Below, piece by piece: positions 53,711 through 64,000 of a stretch of DNA of 64,000 nt (its first letter is position 1; each line of letters opens with the position of its first letter). Source of the DNA: Ovis canadensis (taxonomy: Eukaryota; Chordata; Mammalia; Artiodactyla; Bovidae); assembly GCF_042477335.2 (NCBI RefSeq), contig NC_091262.1, forward strand, positions 42,443,001 to 42,507,000. The letters are read 5' to 3'. The position numbers and the translations under genes are program-made. Under the pieces are notes generated by a model. The model searched no databases. It worked only from the letters and a program-made list of their open reading frames with translations, and had not been told where the DNA came from.

Positions 53711-55287
53711 TAGATTGGCTCATTAGTTACTGGTGAAACCCGAGCATGAAGATGGGGCCCCTGCCTGTTTGGGACCCTGCCCTCAGGCTGAGGTTCCAGA
53801 ACAAGTGCACAGGCCTTTTCCACAGGAAGATGGGGTATGTCTTAGTCTGCCGTCCATGTGCTGCTCTGGGGAGGAAGCCTGCAGTGAAGCATCTCCCTGA
53901 TTTTCAGTCCCATGGGACCCAGGGGCGCAAGTGCCCTGCCAGCAGAGACAGACAGTCTGGAGTCACCTGCGTTGTCTGTGCGTGGCTGCCAGCTTTAGTG
54001 GGGCTGCTGGAAGGTCCAGGGTGGGTGTTTGGCTCTTTTTCAGAGGACGCTGTCCCACTCCTGGCTGTATAGTGTCTTTCTCTGGGAGGAGGTGGGTTCA
54101 GGATCTTCCTGTGCTGTCCTTGTGGGCCTCCTTGTGGTCTTTATATATGAAATAATCGTTACTGTTGTCTATCCTCAGGACACCTTTCCCCATACTGGAT
54201 TACAGAAGCAGTGTTCCTAACAAATAATTTACATTTCATCTACTAGAGGATTAGGTTTTGAAATAGTAGTTACCCCCCTTTTTTTTTGATCCTGTTGATA
54301 CATACAGATTTAGAAACTAAACATCTTAATTTACATTCTGTGGCTATGTGGGTGAGGGAAGAAGAAACTGTTCGGCATATACTATATTTTTAGGTTGTTA
54401 AACTCCCCTTCTCTTTTTTGCTAATGTGGTGAGATTAACACTTACCCAGAGACTAAGAATTCCTGAGGCAACAGCAGGGGATTGTCCCTCCCAGGGCCTT
54501 GGGGTCAGCCTTGGCACTACTTCCTATGAACAAGCCAGTTAAGGAGGTCAGGGCCCCTCCGTTACCAGGAGACTCAGTCCTAGAACTGTTCAGGGTACCT
54601 GTGAGCAGAGCCTTACTTACACTGTCCTTTTGGTGTTTCGACACAAGTCAGGGAGTCCTGGGACTTGGGGCCTGGTGTTAATTACCTGTCTGCACCGGGA
54701 GCCTTGAGGATCCTTGTCCTGCAGCAGATGTAGTGGACATTGGTCACTTTGGATGCCCACAGTCTTTTCAGCACCTCCTGGCACTCTCACCATCCCCTGC
54801 CTCATGAATCCTACCTTCCACACTGACTTTCTCTCCCATAAGACACCACATGTGTGTGACTAAGGCAAGGAGGTGCCTGAGTGGGGTGTGTCTGGGGCAG
54901 GGCAAGGCAGCGGAGGCACCTCCTCCCCAGCACTGTGGAGGCAGGGCAGTGCTGGGTCGCCAAGTCCAGTTCTCAGGTTCTGGGAGCTCAGCCAGAGCAG
55001 AATTCTTCACTTTTCTTGAAGGATCTGTGAGACTTAGATTCACCATTAAGCCCTGGCCCACCTGAGCCAAATGTCATGGTTCTGTGGGAGTTCATGGATC
55101 AGAAGCATGACTCATTTATCTAATTGGGAGTCCCCTTTATGAAGAAGAACATAGAATTATCTGAACAAAACTAAGTACTCAGGTTGAATGTTTAATGAGA
55201 AAAAATAGAAGAAATATAAGAAAATACAGAATTTAAGCCTCAAACATATTCTGCAAAATAACAATTAAAAAAATGATTGTATATCCT
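53711..55287. other. Low-repeat stretch without a recognised gene
   Basis: GC-balanced, 1.6 kb. Open frames at 53746-54072 (+), 54768-55070 (-) and 54850-55065 (+) show no protein family and no splice pattern that I can support. It may be LTR-derived or simply unique sequence. Confidence 0.4.
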
Positions 55288-55298
55288 AACATACCTCT

Positions 55299-55522
55299 GG
55301 GCTTCCCTGGTGGCTCAGATGGTAAAGAACCCGCCTACCAAGGCAGCAGATATAAGAGCCTGGGTTCAATCCCTGGGTCAGGAAGATCCCCTGGGAGAAG
55401 AAATGGCAACCCACTCCAGTATTCTTGCCTGAGAAATTCCCTAGGCAGAGGAGCCTGGCACGCCACAGTCCATGGGGTCACAAAGAGCTGTATATGACTG
55501 AGCAATTAACACTTTCACTTTC
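55299..55522 (+). mobile_element. Bov-tA SINE with exact target duplication
   Basis: GGGCTTCCCTGGTGGCTCAG head, ATATGACTGAGCAATTAACA tail ending in CACTTTCACTTTC. AACATACCTCT (11 bases) flanks it exactly (55288-55298, 55523-55533). Confidence 0.96.
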
Positions 55523-55533
55523 AACATACCTCT

Positions 55534-56529
55534 AGAATTCTTCTTTCTTATAAATGCTTTTACAGTAACTTTGCAATGGCATTTTCTATAAAGAGAGTTG
55601 AAAGATAAATGAAGCTTTCCTTTAGCACTGTTGATTAAAATTTTATTTTCTTATTGAGAGTTTAGAAAAGTTATGTTTCAACTTTACAGGTTGTCATTAA
55701 TGAAATCTCAGGTAAAATTCTGGGTTATTTACAATTTGAGAAAATCTTTATCAAGTACCTGTCATGTGAACTGTGAGATTACAAGGCATTTTAAGTTTTC
55801 TTGTGCAGTGGATAATCTGAAGTATTCTTTCGATTGATGATATTCATTATTCAATTAGTATTTTCTTGTCACTTGTCAGGTGAGTTGACACAGTGGGCAG
55901 TAAGCAAATTTTTGGAAGACACTACTATACCAGATGACTTCCAATAACTTAATTATACACTGAAGTCATGAGGAATCACATAAATATTTCTCACAGGACT
56001 CAAGCTCACTTTCTCTTCAGATCTGTAGCTACCCCACAATGTCTACAGCCACTGCCAAACCACCCAGTAATGGAGGGGAAATCAGAGTGGAAAAAGAAAC
56101 TGCTCAAAGCAATTCCAATTAAAATCCCTTACTCTTGAAAATTTTATAAAACGTGAAACCATGTGACCATGGCTAGGATCCCTTCTAGGGACTCAGAAGG
56201 GCCCATGCTAGTGGGGATCCTGATATGCAGGGTGACTGACATTGCTTCAGTCTAGAATAATAATAATAGTACTAGTAATAAAGTGAAGCTATTTAGCCTC
56301 AGATTTGTGTAAGGACCAAGTCACCAAGTCATAAAAAGCTAATTAATATCCTGAAATCCTCAGTAAATTGTCTTAACATTTCCGTGGGCTTTATGCCACC
56401 GTGTTGCATCCGAACTCCACGATAGAATTAGGATCGTTTTTGTCTTGCACATTTGGCTTGGAATGTGTGAGACACATTCACCTTGGAAGCAGAACAGTAA
56501 TATGTGCTCTTGGAGACTTGCAACATATG
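55534..56529. other. Gap without gene
   Basis: AT-rich sequence of 1 kb with no recognised repeat, gene or long open frame. Confidence 0.45.
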
Positions 56530-56599
56530 TAAAGAGTAGCCCCCTCCCTTTTTAAATTGAAGTGCAGTTGATTTGCAGTGTCCTGTTAGTTTCATGTGT

Positions 56600-56617
56600 A
56601 GAGCATAGTGATTCACA

Positions 56618-56658
<41 letters not shown>

Positions 56659-56936
56659 TTTTTGTAGATTCTTTTCTGTATTAATTTATTACAAGATATT
56701 GAATGCAGTTTCCTATATCATACAGTAGGTTCTTGTTGGTTATCTGTTTTTTGAAATGTATTTATCTATCTGGCTGTACCAGAGCATAGTGATTCAATTA
56801 TATATATATATATTCTTTTTAGATTCTTTTCTGTATTAGTTTATTATAAGATATTGAATGCAGTTTCCTGTATTGTAAAGTAGGTTCTTGTTGGTTATCT
56901 GTTTTTTTTTAATGTATTTATCTATCTGGCTATACC
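56600..56936 (+). repeat. Tandem duplication, units 56600-56780 and 56781-56936
   Basis: Both units start AGAGCATAGTGATTCA and end TATCTATCTGGCT(G/A)TACC. Unit 1 is longer because its TA repeat (56617-56652) is expanded. Each unit holds an L1 3' UTR piece plus the first 30 or so bases of an antisense CHR SINE. Confidence 0.85.
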
Positions 56937-57043
56937 AGGTCTTACTTGCGGCAAGTGGAATATAGTTCCCTGGACAGGGATCGAACCTGGACCCCTTGCA
57001 TTTTGAGGACAGAGTCTTAGCCACTGGATCACCAGGGAAGTCC
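56906..57043 (-). mobile_element. CHR-type SINE, antisense, with 14-base target duplication
   Basis: AATGTATTTATCTATCTGGC at the left, GGATCACCAGGGAAGTCC at the right. TGGTTATCTGTTTT occurs at 56892-56905 and 57044-57057. A third copy at 56737-56750 comes from the tandem duplication. Confidence 0.9.
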
Positions 57044-57837
57044 TGGTTATCTGTTTTATATATGGTAGTGCATGTCTGCTAATCCTAAACTCCTAACTTA
57101 TCCCTCCTTATTAGCAAAACAAAAATAGATTCACAGACATAGAAAAGAAACTTATGGTTACCAGAGGGAAAGTGGGGCAGGGTATCGTCTTTCTACGGTG
57201 ATAAATAACCTCAGTTCCCCATCATAAGTTGGAGCACAGAGAACTTTTAGGGCAGTGAGACTATTCTGTATGGTATTGTAATGAGGATACATGTCATGAT
57301 ACATTTGTCCAAACCCATGAAATGTACTAGCCAAGAGTGAATCTTAATGTAAATGATGGAGTTTGGATAATCATAATGCATCAGTGTAGGTTCATCAGAA
57401 CAAATGTGCCACTCTGGTGAGAGATGTTCATGGTGGGGAAACTGAGTGTGTGTGAGAAGGTCCTGTATGGAAACTCTGTACTTTGTGCTCAATTTTGCAA
57501 TGGATCTAAAACTGATCTAAAGATAAAAGTACATTTTTAAAAAGCATAGTTTTGCCTTTTCCAAAATATCATACAGTTGGAATCATATAGTATGTAGCCT
57601 TTTCAGATTGGCCTCTTTCACTTAGTGCAATGTGCATTTACATTTCCTCTGTATCTTTTCATTCTTGATAGCTCATTTATTTTTAGTGGTGAGTAATATT
57701 TCATTATATGGATGTACCACAATTGATATATCCATTGACGTACTACTGAAGGAAACTTAGTTGTTTGTAAGTCTTGGCAATTATGAATGAAGCTTCCAAA
57801 GACACCTGTATGCAGGTTTTCATGTGGAAAGAAAGTA

Positions 57838-57957
57838 GTGTTAGTCACTTGGTCATGTCTGATTCTTTGTGACCCCATGGACTGTAGCCCATCAGGCTCC
57901 TCTGTTCATGGGATTCTCCAGGCAAGAATACTGGAGTGGGTTGCCATTTCCTTCTCC
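57838..57957 (-). mobile_element. Partial Bov-tA (tail half)
   Basis: TTAGTCACTTGGTCATGTCT to GGGTTGCCATTTCCTTCTCC. The head half is replaced by about 60 bases of AT-rich sequence before the next SINE. Confidence 0.88.
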
Positions 57958-58020
57958 ATGAAATTTTATAAGAGATTTAAAATAAAATACTCATCTTTGT
58001 TGCAGCTGTTCCACAATTCC

Positions 58021-58214
58021 TGTTGTTGTTGTTTAGTCACTAAATTGTGTCCCCATGGACTGTAGCCCACCAGGCTCCTCTGCCCATAGGATTTCCCAGG
58101 CCAGAATACTGGAGTGGGTTGCCATTTCTGTCTCCAGGGGATCTTTCGAATCCAGCGATTGAACTCCTGCATTGCAGGCAGATTCTTAACCATCTGAGCC
58201 ACCAGGGAAGCCCA
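58021..58214 (-). mobile_element. Bov-tA SINE, antisense
   Basis: TGTTGTTGTTGTTTAGTCAC tail, GAGCCACCAGGGAAGCCC head. Its head abuts TTTCATGTGG (58215-58224), which matches 57818-57827 before the previous partial SINE. Confidence 0.92.
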
Positions 58215-58751
58215 TTTCATGTGGAGATCCCTTCAGTTTATTTGGGTAAATACCAAAAGGTGTAACTGCTGGATTGAATGATAAGACTGTTTAGCTTCCT
58301 AAGAAATTGCCAACTTGCCTTCCAAAGTGCCTGTGCCAGTTTGCATACCACCAGCAATGAATGAGACATCTCTGTGTTCCACATCCCCATCAGCATTTGA
58401 TATTGTCAGTGTTTTGGAGTTGGGCCATTCTTATAGGTGTGTAGTCATACCTCACTGTCATTTTAATTTGAAATCAATTAATCATATGTGATGGTGAGCT
58501 TCTTTACATATGCTTCTTTGCTGTAAGTATACCTTCTTTTGTGAGGTGCTTATTCTGATTTGTTTTTTGCCCCCTTTTTGGCAAACAATTTGGTGGTTTT
58601 CTTTTTGTTGAATTTGAAGAATGCTTTGTATATTTTAGATACAATTCTCTTATCAGTTATGTTTTACAAATATTTTCTCCTAGGCTCCAGCCTCTCTTAA
58701 TAATGCCATTCACAGACATTTTCTCTCATGTTATAGCATAGAAGTTTTATG

Positions 58752-58822
58752 TTGTGTTGCTGTGCTTAGTCATTCAGTCATGTCTGACTCTTTGCAACCC
58801 CATGAACTGTCGCCCACCAGAA
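58752..58822 (-). mobile_element. Bov-tA tail scrap
   Basis: TTGTGTTGCTGTGCTTAGTC to GAACTGTCGCCCACCAG. About 70 bases, in L1. Confidence 0.75.
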
Positions 58823-59294
58823 ATTTCATAGTTTTGTGTTTTACATTTAAGTCTGAGATTATTTTGAGTTAACTTTTATTAAGGATATAAGGTCTGTGTC
58901 TAGATTCTTTTATTTATTTGCATGTATCTAGTTTACCTAACACGATTTGTTGAAAAAACTTTCCCTTCTTCATTGAATTGCCTTTACTGCTCTTTGTCAA
59001 GAACAGTTGGACTGTATTTGTGTGTATTTGTTTCTGAGTTCTTTATTCTGTTCCATTGGTTTATTTGCCTGTTCTTTCACCAGTACCATACTTCATTGAC
59101 AGGGTAGCCTGAGAGTAAATCTTGAAATTGGATAGTGGCTGTCCTTTGACTCTGTTCGTTTTCTTCAATATTGTACTGGCTATTCTGGACCCTTTGCTTT
59201 CTGTGTAAACGTTCACAAAATACCTTGCTAGGATTTTGATTGGGATTGTGTTGTACCTACACATCAGCTGTAATCGAAAAGAATTAACATCTTA

Positions 59295-61065
59295 ACAACA
59301 TTTGTTGTTGAGTCACTCAGTTGTGTCCAGCTCTGTGACCCCATGGACTGTAGCACGCCAGACTTTCTTCCCTATACTTCATTGTCTCCCAAAGTTTGCT
59401 CAAACTCATGTGCATTGAGTTGGTGATGCTATTTAACCATCTCATCCTCTGCCGCTCTCTTTTCCTCCTGCCTTCAATCTTTCCCAGCATGAGGGTCTTT
59501 TCCAGTGAGTTGGCTCTTTACATCAGGTGGCCAAAGTACTGGAGCTTCAGCTCCAGCATCAGTCCTTCCAGTGAATATTCAGGACTGATTTCCTTTAGGA
59601 TTGACTAGTTTGATCTCCTTGCTATCCAAGGGACTCTCACAGTCTTCTCCAGCACCACAATTCAAAAGCATTGATTCTTTGGCATAGAGCCTTCTTTTGG
59701 TCCAGCGCTCACATCTGTATGTGACTACTGGGAAAACCATAGCTTTGACTGTATGAAACTTTGTTGGCAAAGTGATGTCTGCTTTTTAATATGCTGTCTA
59801 GGTTTGTCATAGCTTTTCTTCACAAGGAGAGCATCTTCTAATATGGCCGCAGTCACTGTCCACAGTGATTTTGGAGCCCAAGAAAATAAAATCTGTCACT
59901 GTTTCCATTTTTTCCCATCTATTTGCCATGAAGTGATGGAACTGGATGCCATGATCTTAGGTTTTTGAATGTTTTGAGTTTTAAGCCAGCTTTTTCACTC
60001 TACTTTTTAATCCTCATTAGGAGCCTCTTTTTAGTTCCTCTTCACTTTCTGCCATTAGAGTGGTGTCATCTGTGTATTTGAGGTTATTGATATTTCCCCC
60101 AGCAATCTTGATTCCAGCTTGTGCTTCATCCAGCCCAGCATTTCTCATGATGCACTCTGCATATAAGTTAAATAAGCAGGGTGGCAATATACAGCCTTGA
60201 CGTACTCCTTTCCCAATTTTGAACCAGTCCTTGTTCCATGTTCAGTTCTAATTGTTGCTTCTTGACCTAGATACAGGTTTCTAAGGAGGCAGATAAGGTG
60301 GTCTGGTATTCCCATCTCTTTAAGAATTTTCCACAATTTGTTGTGTCCACACAGTCAAAGGCTTTAGCATAGATAATGGAGCAGAAGTAGATATTCTTCT
60401 GGGATTCCCTTGCTTTCTCTATGATCCAGTAGAGATGTTGGCAATTTGATCTGTGGTTCCTCCTCCTTTTGTAAACCCAGCTTGTACATCTGGAAGTTCT
60501 CAGTTCACGTACTGCCAAAGCCTAGCTTTTGAAGGATTTTGAGCATAACCTTGCTAGAATGTGAATTGAGTGCAGTTGTACAGTAGTTTGAACATTCTTT
60601 GGCATTACCTTTCTTTGGGATTGGAATGAAAATTGACCTTTTCCAGTCCTGTGGCCACTATTGAGTTTTCCAAATTTGCTGACATATTGTGTGCAGTACT
60701 AGAACAATGTCATCTTTTAGAATTTTGAATAGCTCAGCTGGAATTCTATTACCTCCATTTCATTTTCCCTTGGTATCTCCACAATTTTCTCCATTCTATG
60801 GTTTTCCTCCTTTTCTTTATATTAAAAAGGCCTTCTCACCTCTCTTTGCTGTTCTTTGGAACTCTGCATTTAGTTGGGTATATTTTTGCCTTTCTCCCTT
60901 ACCTTTCACTTCTCTTCTTTTCTCAGCTATCTGTGAGGCTTCCTCAGAGAACCACTTTGCCTTCTTGAATTTCTTTTTCTTTGGAATGGTTTTGGTCACC
61001 ACCTCCTGTACAGTGTTACGAACTTCTATCCATAGTTTTTCCTTCAAGTTAAGTCTTCCTATACA
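59295..61065 (-). mobile_element. BovB LINE, longest but most decayed copy
   Basis: The 3' end is at the left (TTGTTGAGTCACTCAGTTGT). The - strand covers the C-terminal region, motif C (reads YTDD, near 60,070), motif A region (60,340-60,370) and further upstream to the linker before the RT (frame 60817-61047, with WFSEEASQIAEKRRE and KYTQLNAEFQR). At 1.77 kb it reaches further 5' than the other copies. Many frameshifts split it into short frames. Confidence 0.92.
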
Positions 61066-61121
61066 TGAACATGGAACACCTCTCCCTTTATTTAGCCTTC
61101 TTTTATTTCTTTCATTGTACG

Positions 61122-61346
61122 TGTGTGCTAAGTTGCTTCAGTCATGTCTCACTCTTTGCTACCTCATGGGCTGTAGCCCACCAGGCAACTCTGTCCATGG
61201 GATTCTCCAGGCAAGACTACTGGAGTGGGTTGCCATGTCCTGATCCAGGAGACCTTCCCAGTTTAGGGACTGAACCTGGGTCTCTTATGTCTCCTACCTT
61301 GGCAGGTGGGCTCTTTAGTTACCACTAGTGCCATCTGGGAAGCCCC
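61122..61346 (-). mobile_element. Bov-tA SINE, antisense
   Basis: GTGTGTGCTAAGTTGCTTCA tail, GTGCCATCTGGGAAGCCC head. It carries the TCTTATGTCTCCTACCTTGG insert of the longer Bov-tA subtype. Confidence 0.92.
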
Positions 61347-61959
61347 TCTTACATTAAAGAGGTGTAATTTTCCACTTATATATCTTGTACATATTTTGTT
61401 AGATATGTGTCTGAGTACGTATCGTTTCATTTTTTGGTGCTGATGTATTTCATTTACGGTGCTATTTTAAATTCTAATTTCAATGGTTTATCACTTGTAT
61501 ATAAAAAAGCAATTCATTTTTTTTGTATATTAATATTGCATCTTGAACCTTGCTCTAATTGCTTTTCAGTTCCAGGCATTTTTGTTTCTTTATTTAAAAA
61601 TTTCCAAGAAGGAAATGACAGGAATAGATGGCTTCATTATAAGACTCTACCAAGTGTTTAAAGAATAAACATTCTACATAAATCTTTCCAAATATAGAAG
61701 CAGAGGGAACACATCCCAACTCATTGTATGAAGCCAATATTACCCTAATAGCAAAAGCAGACTAAGACAATACAAAAACGGGGAAATCGCAGACTCATAT
61801 CCCTTTTTAATATAGATACAAAAATTCTTAACAAAGTATTAGCAAATAGAATTCAGCAGTATATAAAAAGGCAACTGTAAATTGTGACCAAATAGTGTTT
61901 AGTCCAAGGATAGAAGACTGGTTCAGTATTAAAAATTCAATCAATGTAATGCCCAATAT

Positions 61960-62152
61960 GGGCTTCCCTTGTGGTTCAGCTGACAAAGAATCTGCCTGCA
62001 GTGTGGGAGACCTGGGTTTGATCCCTGGGTTGGGAAGATCCCCTGGAGAAGGGAAAGGCTACCCACTCCAGTATTCTGGCCTGATAATTCCATGGACTAT
62101 ATAGTCCATGGTGTCGCAAAGAGTTGGAAATAACTGAGTGACTTTCACTTTA
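61960..62152 (+). mobile_element. Bov-tA SINE with exact 12-base target duplication
   Basis: GGGCTTCCCTTGTGGTTCAG head, ATAACTGAGTGACTTTCACT tail. AATGCCCAATAT flanks it exactly (61948-61959, 62153-62164). A CCATGGACTATATAGTCCATGG-type palindrome (two halves of 11) lies at 62090-62111. Confidence 0.96.
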
Positions 62153-63252
62153 AATGCCCAATATAAACAGGGTGAGAGAGAAAAATGATCATATCAATTG
62201 ATGCAGAAAAGCATTTGACACAATGCAGCACACATTTGTGATTTTAAAACTCTCAGAAAACAAAGAGTAGAGGAGAACATTCTCTGCTGGGTAAAGACCA
62301 TTTACAAAACCATGCAACTAATACCATACACAATACTTAATTGAAACCCTGGATACTGTCTCTCAAAGGAAATTAACCTATAATTCCTCCTGTAATAAGG
62401 CAAGAGTGCCCATTTCACCACTCATTCAGCACAGTAAGGAAGTTCTAGCCAGTGCAATGGAAGGAAGTAAAAATTATACACATCTAAAAGAAAGAACTGG
62501 AAATTTCCCTATTTGTAGATGCTATGCTTATCTATGTTAAAAAATCCCAAGAAACGTACTCCTCAAATGATAGAATAAATGCATCCTTCAAACCCACAAG
62601 AAGATCAGCATACAAAAATCAATTGTATTTCTTTATAATATTAATAAACACATGGATACCAACATTGAAAATACAATATCATTTACTATACTGAAAAACT
62701 TAAGTGTATATTTAACAAAACATGTTCAGAACTTGTATGTGGAAAACTACAAAACACCAATAATAGATTCTAGAAAAGCTCTGCATAAATGGTGAGATAT
62801 ACCATACTCATGGATTGGAAGATGCAATATGGTAAAGATACCAGTTCTCTCCAAATTGATGTATTGGTTAAATATAATTCCTATCCAAATTTCTGGAGGT
62901 TTTTGTAGTTACAGATATTCTAAGATTTATGGAAAGATGACAGAACTAGGAGAGCTGAAACAGTTTTGAGAAGAAGTAAATAAATTGGGGGGAATCAGTC
63001 TATCCCATGTCAAGACATTATACAGCTAAAGTAGTCAAGACCCTGTGGTATTGGTGGTGGGATAGACACACGCCTCAGTGGCACAAAAGAGAACCTAGAA
63101 ATAGACCCACACAGATATGCCAAACTGATTTTTTTCAAAGGTGCTGAGGAATTCAATGGAGGGAGAATAGCCTTCCCAATAAAAGTTCTAGAGGAACTAG
63201 ATATCTGTCAGGGAAAAAATATGCAGCTGGACCTAAACTTTATATATATATG

Positions 63253-63441
63253 AAAGAAAGAAAGTGAAAGTCTGTCAGTCTTGTTTGACTCTTTGTGACA
63301 CCATGGACTATATGAATTCTCCAGGTGAGAATACTGGAGTGGGTAGCTGTTCCCTTCTCCAGGGGTCCCAACCCAGGAAGTGAACCCAGGTCTCCTGCAT
63401 TGTAGGTGGATTCCTTACCAGCTAAGCCACCAGGGAAGCCC
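63253..63441 (-). mobile_element. Bov-tA SINE between TA repeats
   Basis: AAGAAAGTGAAAGTCTGTCA tail, TAAGCCACCAGGGAAGCCC head. TATATATATA lies on both sides (63241-63250 and from 63443), so the insertion hit a TA repeat or an A/T-rich L1 site. Confidence 0.92.
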
Positions 63442-64000
63442 ATATATATATACATATATATAAATAAAAATAGCTCATCTATAAATGTAAACTATATTTT
63501 TAAAAAATGTAAAGTATAAAACTAAATTTTTAAGAAAAAATTATAAGAGAAAATCTTCAGGATTTAGAGCTAGGCAAAGAGAGCTTGAACTTACTACCAA
63601 AAGCACAATCCATAAAAGAAAAACCAATAAATTTGACTTCATCAAAATTTAAGCCTTTTGTTCTATGAAAGACCTTGTTAAGAGATGAAAGCTTCTGCAG
63701 AGTGGACGAAAACACTGCAAACCACATAATTGGCAAATAACTAGCATCTACAATATATAAACAACTTTTGAAACTTAACAGTGAAAAATAAACAATTAGA
63801 CGGTAGGCTAAAGGCATGAACAGACATTCCACCAGAGGTATACAGGTGGCAAATAAATATATCAAAAGATGTTCAGTATCATTAGCCACTAGGGAAATGC
63901 AGGTTGAAACTACAATGAGATACTACTGCACACCTATCAGAATGACTGAAATGGAAAACAGTGACAACACTGGGTGTTATTAGGAAGGATGCAGAGAAAC

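Larger units (their letters stand above)
56530..57100 (-). mobile_element. L1 3' UTR, antisense, locally duplicated
   Basis: TTTAAATTGAAGTGCAGTTG and the AGATTCTTTTCTGTATTA wording are antisense L1 3' UTR. The stretch from 56600 is present twice in tandem, and a CHR SINE interrupts the second copy. Confidence 0.7.
57520..59290 (-). mobile_element. Antisense L1, older type, with SINE insertions
   Basis: GTGAGTAATATTTCATTATA, TGGGTAAATACCAAAAGGTG and TACAAATATTTTCTCCTAGG are antisense ORF2 end wording, running to about 59,280. A composite SINE block (57828-58214) and a short SINE tail (58752-58822) are nested in it. Confidence 0.8.
61570..64000 (+). mobile_element. L1 ORF2, sense, running off the window
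   Basis: AGGAAATGACAGGAATAGAT, GCAGACTCATATCCCTTTTT, CAATTGATGCAGAAAAGCAT and the final CACCTATCAGAATGACTGAA follow mammalian L1 ORF2 from mid RT to near its 3' part. Stops are common. Two Bov-tA copies are nested (61960-62152, 63253-63441). The 3' end is beyond 64000. Confidence 0.88.

Noticed and set aside
60689-61243. 184-codon frame on the + strand
   Set aside because: It runs antisense through BovB and into a Bov-tA. The BovB coding strand is the minus strand here.

Overview
The window is a piece of a ruminant nuclear genome, most probably a bovid. Two protein genes are spliced with canonical GT-AG introns, and the rest is filled with BovB (RTE-type) LINEs, Bov-tA and Bov-A2 SINEs, CHR-type SINEs and bovine-type L1 tails. 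Cattle, buffalo, sheep and goat cannot be separated from the sequence alone.

Gene part (1-24,450). The last four coding exons of a threonyl-tRNA synthetase gene, best matched by the TARS3 (TARSL2) paralogue, lie on the + strand at 4820-9372, with a poly(A) signal at 9709. About 2.6 kb downstream, in the same orientation, is a complete six-exon TM2D3 gene (coding exons 11991-23965, 251 codons plus stop). Its promoter is a CpG island carrying a GC box, an ETS-type site and a YY1-type motif over the start codon. As far as I recall, the two genes are also neighbours at human 15q26.3, so this looks like conserved synteny. They do not share a pathway: one charges tRNA-Thr in the cytosol, the other makes a secretory-pathway membrane protein linked to Notch signalling.

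Repeat part (24,450-64,000). I find no supportable host gene in these 39.5 kb. The order is: antisense L1 (24.9-29.6 kb); BovB and CHR (29.7-31 kb); short SINEs and a probable antisense LTR (31-34 kb); a + strand L1 tail split by a SINE and a BovB copy (35.5-37.6 kb); several antisense L1/HAL1-like blocks with GC-rich patches (38.7-45.5 kb); an antisense bovine L1 tail (45.7-46.8 kb); an internally deleted Tigger-like DNA transposon (47.2 kb); antisense L1 with two BovB insertions (48.1-52 kb); another bovine L1 tail (52.4-53.4 kb); low-repeat sequence with a possible LTR piece (53.4-55.3 kb); a locally duplicated L1/CHR block (56.6-57.05 kb); antisense L1 (57.5-59.3 kb); a long decayed BovB (59.3-61.06 kb); and a + strand L1 running off the window end.

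The most interesting signals are structural: target-site duplications that date insertions relative to each other, a tail-to-tail SINE pair sharing a three-copy target site, a tandem duplication that post-dates a SINE insertion, a BovB copy with an inverted copy of its own flank, and the longest open BovB frame carrying a changed reverse-transcriptase active site. I found no credible undescribed gene system. All repeat family names come from pattern recognition, and boundaries are approximate unless a target-site duplication fixes them.
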